Shown here piece after piece: positions 7,807 to 16,359 of a DNA stretch of 64,000 nucleotides. Source of the DNA: Pseudomonas fluorescens. Its GTDB lineage: Bacteria > Pseudomonadota > Gammaproteobacteria > Pseudomonadales > Pseudomonadaceae. The stretch's first letter is position 1. Each line of letters starts with the position of its first letter. A program made the position numbers and the translations under genes. The DNA is taken from contig NZ_LACC01000025.1 in assembly GCF_000967965.1 (NCBI RefSeq), positions 39,755-103,754 of the forward strand, given 5' to 3'. Below the pieces are notes generated by a model that was not told where the DNA came from, ran no database searches, and saw only the letters and a list, made by a program, of their open reading frames with translations.

Positions 7807-8556
7807 ATGACCGATGCCATCGAAGTTGAACGCGAACGCGGCCTGTTGACCCTGCGCCTGAATCGCCCGGACAAGAAAAACGCCCTGACCCGCGCCATGT
7901 ACAGCGACCTGGCCGAGGCGTTGAAACAGGCCGATAGCGACCCCGGGATCAACGCCGTGCTGATCACCGGTTCTGCCGAATGCTTCACCGCCGGCAACGA
8001 CATCGCCGATTTCATCCAGCAACCGCCGAGCGGCCTCGACAGCCCGGTATTCCAGTTCATGCTCAACCTGCTCGAATGCCGCAAACCGGTGGTCGCCGCC
8101 GTGGCCGGAGCGGCGGTGGGCATTGGCACGACGATGTTGCTGCATTGCGACCTGGTCTACGTTAGCCGCGACGCACGCCTGCGCATGCCGTTCGTCAACC
8201 TTGGTCTATGCCCCGAGTTTGGTTCCAGCCTGATCCTGCCGCGCCTGCTCGGACAGGCCAAAGCGGCGGAGTTGTTGCTGCTCGGTGAAGGGTTCAATGG
8301 AGAACAGGCGGCCGCGTGGGGCATTGCGTCCGAAGCGCTGGGCAGTGGCGAAGAAGCTTTGGCCAAGGCGCGGGAGATGGCGCTGCGCTTCGAGTCGCTG
8401 CCGCCGGAAGCGGTGCGCATCAGCAAGCAATTGATGAAGGCGCCGGACCGGGAACTGTTGCGCAAGGTGATTGAGGAGGAGGGGGCGTTGTTTACCCAGC
8501 GGCTGCGTTCGCCGGAAGCGTTGGCGGCGTTGACGGGGTTTATCAAACGACACTGA
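7807..8556 (+). CDS. Enoyl-CoA hydratase/isomerase family protein
   Basis: The protein has 249 residues from the ATG at 7807 (MTDAIEVERERG), a normal crotonase length. It shows the crotonase fold landmarks: the oxyanion-hole region with GSAECFTAGNDIADF near residue 60 and the glycine-rich helix start VAGAAVGIGTTM near residue 100. Where hydratases have the first catalytic Glu, the sequence reads MPFVNLGLCPEFGSS, so the reaction could be hydration or double-bond isomerization of an acyl-CoA. It is 29 nt downstream of the ferredoxin reductase and likely co-transcribed. A convergent terminator follows at 8637-8677. Confidence 0.88.
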   Translation: MTDAIEVERERGLLTLRLNRPDKKNALTRAMYSDLAEALKQADSDPGINAVLITGSAECFTAGNDIADFIQQPPSGLDSPVFQFMLNLLECRKPVVAAVAGAAVGIGTTMLLHCDLVYVSRDARLRMPFVNLGLCPEFGSSLILPRLLGQAKAAELLLLGEGFNGEQAAAWGIASEALGSGEEALAKAREMALRFESLPPEAVRISKQLMKAPDRELLRKVIEEEGALFTQRLRSPEALAALTGFIKRH

Positions 8557-8572
8557 GTCTTCGCTGACTGGG

Positions 8573-8604
8573 CCGGCCCATCGCGAGCCTGCTCGCGAAG
8601 GCGG
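8573..8604. repeat. Single REP unit
   Basis: One copy with GCCCATCGCGAGCCTGCTCGCGAAGGC between the hydratase stop and the shared terminator. No inverted partner is present, so this is a REP singlet. Confidence 0.7.
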
Positions 8605-8636
8605 CAGTTCAGCCAGTACAAATTCAAAATCAGAAT

Positions 8637-8677
8637 GCAAAAAGCCCCGTCATTCACATGGCGGGGCTTTTGTTTTT
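8637..8677. terminator. Bidirectional terminator between hydratase and pykA
   Basis: AAAAAGCCCCG and CGGGGCTTTT arms around a 12-nt loop, with A and T tracts on the two sides, between two convergent genes. Confidence 0.85.
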
Positions 8678-8691
8678 CAGCAACCGGTCAC

Positions 8692-10143
8692 TCAGACCAT
8701 CGGGTCGCCAACGTGCAGGATCTTCATGCCGTTGGTGCCGCCGGTGGTGTGGTAGCTGTCGCCTTTGGTCAGGATGACCCAGTCGCCTTTCTGTACTACG
8801 CCGCGCTTGACCAGCTCGTCGATTGCCTTCTGGCTGACTTCGTTCGGCGCCAGCGAAGCCGGGTCGAACGGGATGGTGTACACGCCACGGAACATTGCCG
8901 CGCGAGCCTGGGCTTCGCGGTGTGGGGTGAACGCGTAGATCGGCACCGAGGAGCGAATGCGCGACATGATCAGCGGGGTGTAGCCACTTTCGGTCAGGGC
9001 AATGATCGCCTTCACGCCCGGGAAGTGGTTGGCGGTGTACATGGTCGCCAAGGCAATGCTCTCGTCGCAGCGGGCGAATTCCTTGCCGATGCGGTGGCTG
9101 GAGGTCTTGCTGGTCGGGTGCTTTTCGGCGCCGACGCAGATACGCGCCATGGCCTGAACGGCTTCCAGTGGGTACAGGCCAGCAGCACTTTCAGCCGAGA
9201 GCATTACGGCGTCGGTGTAGTCGAGCACGGCGTTGGCTACGTCGGACACTTCGGCGCGGGTCGGCATCGGGTTCTGGATCATCGACTCCATCATCTGGGT
9301 CGCGACGATCACTGCCTTGTTGTGGCGGCGTGCGTGCAGAATGATTTTCTTCTGGATGCCCACCAGCTCGGCGTCGCCGATTTCCACGCCCAGGTCACCA
9401 CGGGCAACCATCACCGCGTCGGACGCCTTGATCAGGCCGTCGAGGGTTTCGTCGTCGGCCACGGCTTCGGCTCGTTCGATCTTTGCCACCAACCAGGCAG
9501 TACCGCCGGCTTCGTCGCGCAGCTGACGGGCGTATTCCATGTCGGCGGCGTCACGCGGGAAGGAGACCGCGAGGTAGTCGACTTCCATTTCCGCGGCGAG
9601 CTTGATGTCGGCCTTGTCTTTTTCAGTCAGGGCCGGAGCTGTCAGGCCGCCACCGCGACGGTTGATGCCTTTATGGTCGGACAGCGGGCCGCCGATGGTC
9701 ACGGTGCAGTTCAGTTCGGTGGCCGTGGCGGTATCGACGCGCATCACCACGCGACCGTCGTCGAGCAGCAGCTCGTCGCCCACGCCGCAGTCCTTGACCA
9801 GGTCCGGGTAGTCGATGCCGACCACTTGCTGGTTGCCTTCGGTCAGAGGATGACTGGTGGAGAAGGTGAATTGATCACCGATCTTCAGCTCGATCTTCTT
9901 GTTGGCGAACTTGGCGATACGGATTTTCGGGCCTTGCAGGTCGCCCAGCAGGGCGACGAAGCGACCGTGCTTGGCGGCGAGCTCACGCACCAGCTTCGCG
10001 CGAGCCTTGTGCTCGTCGGGAGTGCCGTGGGAGAAGTTCAGGCGGGCGACGTCCAGGCCAGCCAGAATCAGCTGTTCGAGAACTTCCGGCGAGTTACTGG
10101 CCGGGCCAAGGGTGGCGACGATTTTGGTACGACGGACGGACAT
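8692..10143 (-). CDS. pykA: Pyruvate kinase II
   Basis: The protein has 483 residues, full length for PykA. It converts phosphoenolpyruvate and ADP to pyruvate and ATP, the last step of the lower Entner-Doudoroff/glycolytic route. It opens with RRTKIVATLGPASNSPEVLEQ and RLNFSHGT. The signature loop GDLGVEIG is preceded by the catalytic Lys in VAKIERAEA, and MESMIQNPMPTRAEVSDVANAVLD follows as in the family (quoted in parts: MMESMI, PTRAEVSDVANAV). The C-terminal regulatory domain ends with the HTTGGTN-like effector loop. A divergent lipoprotein gene begins 173 bp away. Confidence 0.97.
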   Translation of the reverse strand: MSVRRTKIVATLGPASNSPEVLEQLILAGLDVARLNFSHGTPDEHKARAKLVRELAAKHGRFVALLGDLQGPKIRIAKFANKKIELKIGDQFTFSTSHPLTEGNQQVVGIDYPDLVKDCGVGDELLLDDGRVVMRVDTATATELNCTVTIGGPLSDHKGINRRGGGLTAPALTEKDKADIKLAAEMEVDYLAVSFPRDAADMEYARQLRDEAGGTAWLVAKIERAEAVADDETLDGLIKASDAVMVARGDLGVEIGDAELVGIQKKIILHARRHNKAVIVATQMMESMIQNPMPTRAEVSDVANAVLDYTDAVMLSAESAAGLYPLEAVQAMARICVGAEKHPTSKTSSHRIGKEFARCDESIALATMYTANHFPGVKAIIALTESGYTPLIMSRIRSSVPIYAFTPHREAQARAAMFRGVYTIPFDPASLAPNEVSQKAIDELVKRGVVQKGDWVILTKGDSYHTTGGTNGMKILHVGDPMV

Positions 10144-10316
10144 GCAAAGACTCCTGAGTTCAAGCGCTGAGTGAGGCTACTATGCTCCGAAGTTGTAGTC
10201 ATTGTTCGTTTGCACTACTTATTTCTTTCTTTATTGAACCCTGCAACTTTGCGTCCCGGCAGCCTGAAGATTTCCGACCATGGGTCGATACAGCGTTCAA
10301 GACAGGAGATTTCCCC

Positions 10317-10700
10317 ATGCGTTTCGTTCTCATTGCCGCCCTTGCCGTCAGCGCCCTCAGCGTCACCGGTTGTACCCGTTGGGCGATGAACCACCATTTG
10401 AATAACGCCTACAGTGCCTATGACCGGGGCAATTGCGAGCAGGTGATGCTCGAGCTGTCCAAGGTCGAACGCGACAGCCGCGCGCGGCCTTATGTGTGGC
10501 CGGAAGTGTCGATGATGCGCGGCCTGTGCCTGGAGCGGCAGAAGATGTACATCGATGCGGTTCAAACCTATCAGTTCATCATGGCGTCCTACCCACAGAG
10601 CGAATATGCCTATCGCTCCCGTGCCCGCATCGAAACCCTGCAGAGCCTGGGCCACTACCCGACGCGCAGTGCCGCAGCGGCAAAACCGACGCAGTTCTGA
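10317..10700 (+). CDS. TPR-containing lipoprotein
   Basis: The protein has 127 residues from the ATG at 10317, chosen for the AGGAG site 8 nt upstream and because it gives a proper lipoprotein signal. MRFVLIAALAVSALSVTGC ends in a lipobox with the acylated Cys at about 19. The mature part has helix pairs with NAYSAYDRGNCEQVMLEL and MYIDAVQTYQFIMASYPQS, like tetratricopeptide repeats. Position 2 after the Cys is Thr, so sorting to the outer membrane is expected. Such small TPR lipoproteins usually act as scaffolds; the partner is unknown. Confidence 0.82.
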   Translation: MRFVLIAALAVSALSVTGCTRWAMNHHLNNAYSAYDRGNCEQVMLELSKVERDSRARPYVWPEVSMMRGLCLERQKMYIDAVQTYQFIMASYPQSEYAYRSRARIETLQSLGHYPTRSAAAAKPTQF

Positions 10701-10934
10701 CGGCCGTAACCCTCTGATCGCTGACTCCCCGGCGGTGGTGAGCTATAGTCCAGTGAACCGGTTTTAGAGCGTTGCCTCTGATGAACCGGGGCAACACCTG
10801 TGACCGGCACAAGCAGGACTCTGCGCTACAAGGACTGGCGCACCGGAAGCGGGGAGAGCGGGCAAGACTTATGCATACCCGTTCCGAAGCAGTAGTGCGG
10901 CTCTGCTTAAGGGCCTTGCATAGCGAAATTGCAC

Positions 10935-11294
10935 ATGTTCACCGACCGCCGAATCGAGCGGCATCAACTGCCGTACTTCCTGAAAGTGTTCAACGGCATC
11001 ACCGGCAAACCCATCGGCTACCTGGGCAATGTCTCCGAAGACGGGCTGATGCTAATCAGCCAGTTGCCGATGATGATCGGCGCGGACTTCAACCTGCGCC
11101 TGAAAATTCCCGCCAGCGAGGGTGGCCTGCGGATCATCGACCTGCAGGCCTATTGCCTGTGGTGCCACGAAGACGCGACCCCCCGACATTACGACACCGG
11201 ATTCAGCCTGCAACGGGCGCCACCGGAATATGGGCAACTGGTGGAGGCATTGAAGCAGTACTTCAGCTTTCTGCCGTTGCCGGCTTCGGCTTGA
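10935..11294 (+). CDS. PilZ domain cyclic-di-GMP receptor
   Basis: The protein has 119 residues from the ATG at 10935. It is a single-domain PilZ protein with the two binding motifs visible: R5-x3-R9 in DRRIERHQ and N32-x-S34-x2-G37 in NVSEDGLM. These residues clamp dimeric cyclic-di-GMP in characterized PilZ proteins. The body forms the expected beta barrel and ends with a helix (EYGQLVEALKQYFSF). There is no effector domain, so it must act through a partner. PAO1 has a stand-alone PilZ gene (PA4324) in the same neighbourhood. A cyclase lies 4 kb upstream. The 234-bp leader before it is unexplained. Confidence 0.88.
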   Translation: MFTDRRIERHQLPYFLKVFNGITGKPIGYLGNVSEDGLMLISQLPMMIGADFNLRLKIPASEGGLRIIDLQAYCLWCHEDATPRHYDTGFSLQRAPPEYGQLVEALKQYFSFLPLPASA

Positions 11295-11331
11295 GGTCAC
11301 CGGGAAACCGACTGTGAGTGATTGCCCAGGC

Positions 11332-12660
11332 TCAGAGTCCGGTTCTTTTCCAACCCAGATACCGGGTCACCAGTTCTGCCCCCAACTCACCGGGTCGTGC
11401 ATCCATCACCAACACTCCATGAGCGTTCAAGCGCTCATGGAGCTCGGCGCGAGCATTCAGGTAGTCCACGGTCCCGCAATAGGCCAGCGCTTCGGGCAAG
11501 GTCTGCACCGGTGACTGACGCAGGGTATCAAGCACGTCTTCGCGTAGGCTCGCGACCAGCACCTGATGCTGCCGGCTCAAGCGGTGGACGGCCGGAAGCA
11601 GTTCATCGTCGTCCTCTTCGCGCAGGTTGGTCACCAGCACCACCAGAGCCCGGCGTTTTTGCCGTGCCAGCAGTTGCGTGGCCGCGGCTTGATAGTCGGC
11701 GCTGCGTTGGGTGCTGTCCAAGTCATAAACGGTATTGAGCAGGGTGTTGAGATGGCTGGTGCCTTTTACCGGCGCGAGGTAGCGCGGCTGTTCGCTGGCA
11801 AAGGTACTCACCCCCACCGCGTCGCCCTGACGTAGAGCGACGTAGCTGAGCAACAGACAGGCGTTGAGAGCGTGATCGAAGTGTGACAGTTCATCATCCT
11901 GGCTGCGCATGTGCCGGCCGCAGTCGAGCATGAAAATGATCTGCTGATCGCGTTCGTCCTGATACTCCCGGGCAATTGGCATCCGCTGGCGGGCGGTGGC
12001 TTTCCAGTCGATCTGGCGCAGGCTGTCGCCCTCGCGAAACTCGCGCAATTGATGGAATTCCAGGCCCAGGCCCCGGCGTTGTTTCTGGCGTACGCCAAGC
12101 TGGCTGAGCCAGTTATCCACAGCCAGCAATTGCCCTTCATAGAGACGGGCGAAGTCGGGGTAGACGCGGGTGGCGTCGGGCAGGTCGAGCAAGCGTCTGT
12201 CCGACCAGAGCCCCAAGGGGCTTGGCAGGTCGATTTCGCAGCGTTCGAAGCTGAAGTGACCGCGTTTGAGCGGTCGCAGGCGATAACCGGCCAGGCTGTG
12301 CTGGCCGGGTTGCAGCTCGACTGTCAGGGGCAGGTTTTCGAAGCCCAGGCCCGGCGGTACGTGGTCGAAGACTTGTACCTTCAGCGGTTGCGCAAAGTCG
12401 TGTTCGACCGTCAGTTGCACCTCGCTCCATCGACCTAGCGCCAGGCTGCCGGGTATCTGGCGTTTCAGTCGGGGCGAAAGCAGGCGCTTGAGGCGAATGG
12501 CATCGAGGATGGCCAGGGCCAGCAGCGCCAGGAGCAACCCCCAATTGATTGCCATGAGATTTGCCGGAACCGCGAACTCCAATGCTCGCAAAGTGCCCGA
12601 CACAATGGTGCAGGCCAGCAGGATCAACAGCCAGGCGAGCATCAGGCGCGAGGGTTTCAC
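11332..12660 (-). CDS. DUF58 (vWA-like) membrane protein, last gene of the MoxR operon
   Basis: The protein has 442 residues from a GTG at 12660 that overlaps the MoxR stop (GTGA). Two hydrophobic helices at about 6-27 and 32-52 anchor it. A beta-rich region is followed by the DUF58 core: IDWKATARQRMPIAREYQDE, then a degenerate metal-site motif DCGRHM (von Willebrand A-like) and DAVGVSTF. DUF58 proteins nearly always accompany MoxR ATPases and are thought to be their clients or adaptors. It is the distal gene of a six-gene minus-strand operon. The function in Pseudomonas is not established. Confidence 0.88.
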   Translation of the reverse strand: MKPSRLMLAWLLILLACTIVSGTLRALEFAVPANLMAINWGLLLALLALAILDAIRLKRLLSPRLKRQIPGSLALGRWSEVQLTVEHDFAQPLKVQVFDHVPPGLGFENLPLTVELQPGQHSLAGYRLRPLKRGHFSFERCEIDLPSPLGLWSDRRLLDLPDATRVYPDFARLYEGQLLAVDNWLSQLGVRQKQRRGLGLEFHQLREFREGDSLRQIDWKATARQRMPIAREYQDERDQQIIFMLDCGRHMRSQDDELSHFDHALNACLLLSYVALRQGDAVGVSTFASEQPRYLAPVKGTSHLNTLLNTVYDLDSTQRSADYQAAATQLLARQKRRALVVLVTNLREEDDDELLPAVHRLSRQHQVLVASLREDVLDTLRQSPVQTLPEALAYCGTVDYLNARAELHERLNAHGVLVMDARPGELGAELVTRYLGWKRTGL

Positions 12661-13658
12661 AGGCGCGGTGCCGGCACTTGGTCGAGCATCTGCTGGAGCA
12701 CCTGATCGACATCCAGGCCCTCGATGTCCAGCTCCGGCGCAATGCGCACGCGATGGCGCAGCACAGCCAGGGCGCAACCCTTGATGTCATCCGGAATGAC
12801 GAACTCACCGCCTCGCAACAGCGCACGGGCCCGGGCACATCGCACCAATGCGATGGATGCGCGTGGGCCGGCACCGAGGATCAAACCGGGCCAGTTGCGG
12901 GTGGAACGGGCCAAGCGCACGGCGTAATCGAGCACCTGATCGTCCAGGGCCAGGTCGCTGGCGATGCGTTGCAGGGCCAGTACATCCTTGGCCTGGAGCA
13001 ACGTACGCATCGGCTGGACATCAAGCATGTCGGCCCGGGTCGATCGGCTGACCTGACGCACCATGTCCAGCTCTTGCCCGGCGTCGGGGTAATCCATGCG
13101 CACCTTGAGCATGAAACGGTCCAGTTCAGCCTCCGGCAAGGGGTACGTGCCTTCCTGTTCGATCGGGTTTTGCGTGGCGAGCACCATGAACGGTTGCGCA
13201 ATCGGCAATGGCTGGCCTTCGAGGGTGACTTGCCGTTCCTGCATGGCTTCGAGCAGCGCGGCCTGGGTTTTCGCCGGAGCACGATTGATCTCGTCCGCCA
13301 GCAGCAGGTTGGTGAACAATGGCCCCTTGCGCAGTTTGAATTTCTCGGTCTGCAAGTCATACACGGCATGCCCGGTGACGTCGCTGGGCATCAGGTCAGG
13401 GGTGAACTGGATGCGCGCGAACTCACCGCCGAAGCAGCGGGCGAGGGCGCGTACCAACAGGGTCTTGCCCAAACCCGGCACGCCTTCGAGCAACACGTGG
13501 CCGCCGGCGATCAGTGCCGTCAGGACGTCGTCGATCACGCTGTCCTGGCCAATCACTGCTTTTTGCAGTTCCTTGCGTACGGCCTGGGCCAGATGGCCGG
13601 CACGCTGACGCTGTTGAGCTGCGTGGCTCGGTGCGTCGGGCTCGATCGGTTGACTCAT
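12657..13658 (-). CDS. MoxR-family AAA+ ATPase
   Basis: The protein has 333 residues. Walker A is GVPGLGKT (about 58-65), Walker B LLADEINRAPAK, sensor 1 ATQNPIEQEGTYPLPEAELD, all typical of MoxR. MoxR ATPases act as chaperone-like remodellers that insert metal cofactors or mature vWA-domain partners; here the partner is probably the DUF58 protein encoded next. The start overlaps the preceding stop (ATGA) and its own stop overlaps the next GTG, so stoichiometric translation is likely. No catalytic residue is missing. Confidence 0.93.
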   Translation of the reverse strand: MSQPIEPDAPSHAAQQRQRAGHLAQAVRKELQKAVIGQDSVIDDVLTALIAGGHVLLEGVPGLGKTLLVRALARCFGGEFARIQFTPDLMPSDVTGHAVYDLQTEKFKLRKGPLFTNLLLADEINRAPAKTQAALLEAMQERQVTLEGQPLPIAQPFMVLATQNPIEQEGTYPLPEAELDRFMLKVRMDYPDAGQELDMVRQVSRSTRADMLDVQPMRTLLQAKDVLALQRIASDLALDDQVLDYAVRLARSTRNWPGLILGAGPRASIALVRCARARALLRGGEFVIPDDIKGCALAVLRHRVRIAPELDIEGLDVDQVLQQMLDQVPAPRL

Positions 13659-14818
13659 AGGGCGTTCCTCAAGGATTGCAGGTGGGCGACCTGACGGCTG
13701 AATTCAACGCTGGAAAGCCGTTGTTTCGGTCGCGGGCTCATGGCCTGGCTGATGGCGCGTGTGGGTTGGCCGGTCAGGCGCGCGAGCACCAGCCATTGTT
13801 CGGCAACGCCGAGTTGTTCAAAACCGGGATGGCGGCGCCGCACGCGCCGCAGGATGTCTTGCTGCAAGGCTTGCAGCAGGCCGGCCTGACCGTTGCGGCG
13901 CAACAGGAAGTCGGCACTGGCACGCAGGTGCTCCTGCAATTGCCGGCGCGCTTTCGGCGCCGGTTCCAGCAGTGGCCCCTGACGCACGCCAAAGTGCCAG
14001 AAACCCAGGCCGATCAAGGCGAATAGCGCGACCAGCGCTTGGGGGAAGTAACGCAGCAACAAGGTCAGCAGGCTGTCGTGACCGATGTTGAATATCAGGG
14101 TCACGCGGGTGTCGGCGGTCAGGTACCAGAGTAGCCAGGCGTTGTCGTATCGGTCGATGGCCGGGGTTTTCCACAGGTCGGCATCGGTGACCACGATGAT
14201 CGAACCGAGCCCGTGGTCGAGTTGCATCATGTGGGTGGCCCTGGCGCTGTTGGCCCAGGCCAGGGCGAGGTTTTTCGGGTCTTCGAGATGGAACGCGGTA
14301 TCGAAACCGGCATAGGCCGGGGCGTCCTCGTCCTCCAGATAGAGCTTGGTCAGTAGCGGGTACGGATCTTCACCGACACCCGGCGGTGGGTCCTTGAGGT
14401 CTTTGCTCAGGGACTGGTGCAGTTCCACCCGGTCGAGCAGCAGGTCATTGCTATGGCCGAGTTTTTCATCCCACAGCGACTCGGCGACGAACAGAAGCCG
14501 CCCGCCGGCCCGAGTCCAGTTCATCAGCTGGTCGATCTGCCGTGGGGTCATGTTGCCGCGTTCCCCGAGCAACAGCAGGCTGTGTTGACGCGGGTCGAGG
14601 CTGGGCAGGATATCGAGGCCGTCGGCGTGGCCGACGTTCAGGCCCTGCTTGTGCAGGAACAACTCCGCCGCCAGATAAGGGTTGGCATTGGCTTCGGGGG
14701 AGGGGCCGTGGTCGATTTCGGTCTGGTAGGGGGTCGCCTTGAGGTACAGAGAAACGCACAGAGCAGCCAGCAACACGGCAACCAACGCACCGGCTATCGA
14801 GCCCCAGCGCCGACTCAA
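13655..14818 (-). CDS. DUF4350-domain membrane protein
   Basis: I start this at a TTG (14818) that overlaps the preceding TGA stop (TTGA) and has GGAGG 7 nt upstream; this gives 387 residues. A membrane helix at about 6-27 is followed by a DUF4350 region resembling a Rossmann-like or GATase-like fold: YLAAELFLHKQGL, then LLLLGERGNMTPRQIDQLMNW. A second helix pair lies near residues 240-280. The C-terminal cytoplasmic part is Arg-rich and helical. The same domain accompanies DUF4129, SpoIIM, MoxR and DUF58 genes in other bacteria. It may bind a ligand in the periplasm or signal to MoxR, which is inference only. Confidence 0.8.
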   Translation of the reverse strand: MSRRWGSIAGALVAVLLAALCVSLYLKATPYQTEIDHGPSPEANANPYLAAELFLHKQGLNVGHADGLDILPSLDPRQHSLLLLGERGNMTPRQIDQLMNWTRAGGRLLFVAESLWDEKLGHSNDLLLDRVELHQSLSKDLKDPPPGVGEDPYPLLTKLYLEDEDAPAYAGFDTAFHLEDPKNLALAWANSARATHMMQLDHGLGSIIVVTDADLWKTPAIDRYDNAWLLWYLTADTRVTLIFNIGHDSLLTLLLRYFPQALVALFALIGLGFWHFGVRQGPLLEPAPKARRQLQEHLRASADFLLRRNGQAGLLQALQQDILRRVRRRHPGFEQLGVAEQWLVLARLTGQPTRAISQAMSPRPKQRLSSVEFSRQVAHLQSLRNAL

Positions 14819-16359
14819 CGGACAGCCTCCGGGCCGAACAGAACACGCCAACCGTTACACAGTTCCTGCTGCACCTGAGCGGGCGGCAGGCGATGCCCGT
14901 AGGCCATGTTTTGCCAGTGCCCGGTCAGGTTTTGGCTATAGGCCAGCAAGGCCGGCTGCTGCAGTAGCTCGACACGCTGAAGCACCTGGCCCTCGGTGTC
15001 GGCGGACTTGAGCGCGATGTTGAAGTCGTGCAACAGACGGCTGAGCAGGGCGCGATAAAGCAAGCCGAGCGCTTCGCGCGGGTGGGCCTGCCAGAGGCTT
15101 TCGGCGTGGGCGGCGATGTCGGCGGGCAGGGACTCGGGCTTGAGATCCAGGCCGAACGCCTGCTGCGGTAACGGTCCCGTGGCTTTGTTGACGGGGATCG
15201 GTCGGCGGCTGACGAACGCCTGCAACCAGTCGCGATAGCGCCAGATCAACAGGCCGATGGCGCCAATGACGATGCCCCACAGCACGATTTCAATCAGGGT
15301 CGCCAATGCCCCGAAGCCTTGCCCCTCAAACAGTTTCAGCAGGGCCTTCAACCATTGCGGCGTCTTGCCATCGTCCACGGCTTCAGCACTCGGTTGCTCT
15401 TCGCCAAAGCGGTAGCGTGTCACCGTTTCCCGGTTCTTGAAGGGCGGCTGGTCAAGGATCGACTTGATGCTGTCCCTGGAGGCCTGGCTGGTCAGGGGTT
15501 GGCTCAGTAGGCGCGGGCTGTCGGGTGAAATGGCCGGTTCGGCGGCCCACGCGCTGTGGGTGGTCGGCACTAGCATAATCGCGGCCATCAACAAAACTGC
15601 GCCTGCACTGACGAGGCGTTGGCGCATTCGGCGGAACACCAGTTCGATATCCCAGGCCTCCAGTACGGTGCGCCGGTTCAGGTAAAGACTGAAACCGCAG
15701 GCGACATAGATCGGTTCCCAGACCACCAGCACCAGTGCATAAAAGGCGTTGGTCAGGTGTTCCAGCCAACGCCAGTCCTGGGTGGCCGCCGAGATCAGCG
15801 ACTGCCAGCTCCAGTCGAGCGCGACCTGTTGTGGCAGCAGCAGATAGAACAACACCATCAAGCCGATCCACAACGTGCCTTCCAGGTGTGCGCCGATGAT
15901 CGTCAGCCAGCGTGCGGCGCCGGCTTCTCGCTGCAACAGCACCTGTAGGCGCTGTTGCCGTTGCTGCCCGTTGAGTCCTTCGAGTTGCACCACTGGCATC
16001 AGGAAACTGCGGGGCAAACTCAGGCGTCGCCAGGTCAGGCTGGCCAGTAATTGTGGTTTGAGCAGGCGTGGCCATTGGTGCAGCGCCTGCTTGAGCGTGG
16101 GCGTTTCACCGAACATGGCCTGGGACAGGATGTATAAGGGCAGGCGTTCGAACGCCGGCTTCAGCCACCAGAAAATGAACACGGCGAGTGAAGGCGAATC
16201 CCAGAGGATCCAACTGAGCAGCGCGAAAACCGGCAAGGTGACCAAGGCCCAACTGGTCATCAACAAACGTCGATGGCGTTGGCTCAGGAGCACTCCGAGG
16301 TCCATGGCTTCCCAGGTCGAACGCGGGCGAATCACCACCGTGGCGTCACTCAGGCGCAT
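14815..16359 (-). CDS. DUF4129-domain multi-pass membrane protein
   Basis: The protein has 514 residues. Four to six hydrophobic helices lie in the first half (about 30-75, 165-190, 215-240, 255-275). Then comes a soluble segment, another membrane helix near 365-385 and a C-terminal DUF4129 helical domain (LGLLYRALLSRLLHDFNI, then GHWQNMAYG). DUF4129 is also found fused to transglutaminase-like proteins in related MoxR clusters. The start overlaps the SpoIIM gene by 14 nt and the stop overlaps the next start by 4. I see no enzymatic motif, so a structural or sensing role in a membrane complex is the likely reading. Confidence 0.8.
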   Translation of the reverse strand: MRLSDATVVIRPRSTWEAMDLGVLLSQRHRRLLMTSWALVTLPVFALLSWILWDSPSLAVFIFWWLKPAFERLPLYILSQAMFGETPTLKQALHQWPRLLKPQLLASLTWRRLSLPRSFLMPVVQLEGLNGQQRQQRLQVLLQREAGAARWLTIIGAHLEGTLWIGLMVLFYLLLPQQVALDWSWQSLISAATQDWRWLEHLTNAFYALVLVVWEPIYVACGFSLYLNRRTVLEAWDIELVFRRMRQRLVSAGAVLLMAAIMLVPTTHSAWAAEPAISPDSPRLLSQPLTSQASRDSIKSILDQPPFKNRETVTRYRFGEEQPSAEAVDDGKTPQWLKALLKLFEGQGFGALATLIEIVLWGIVIGAIGLLIWRYRDWLQAFVSRRPIPVNKATGPLPQQAFGLDLKPESLPADIAAHAESLWQAHPREALGLLYRALLSRLLHDFNIALKSADTEGQVLQRVELLQQPALLAYSQNLTGHWQNMAYGHRLPPAQVQQELCNGWRVLFGPEAVR

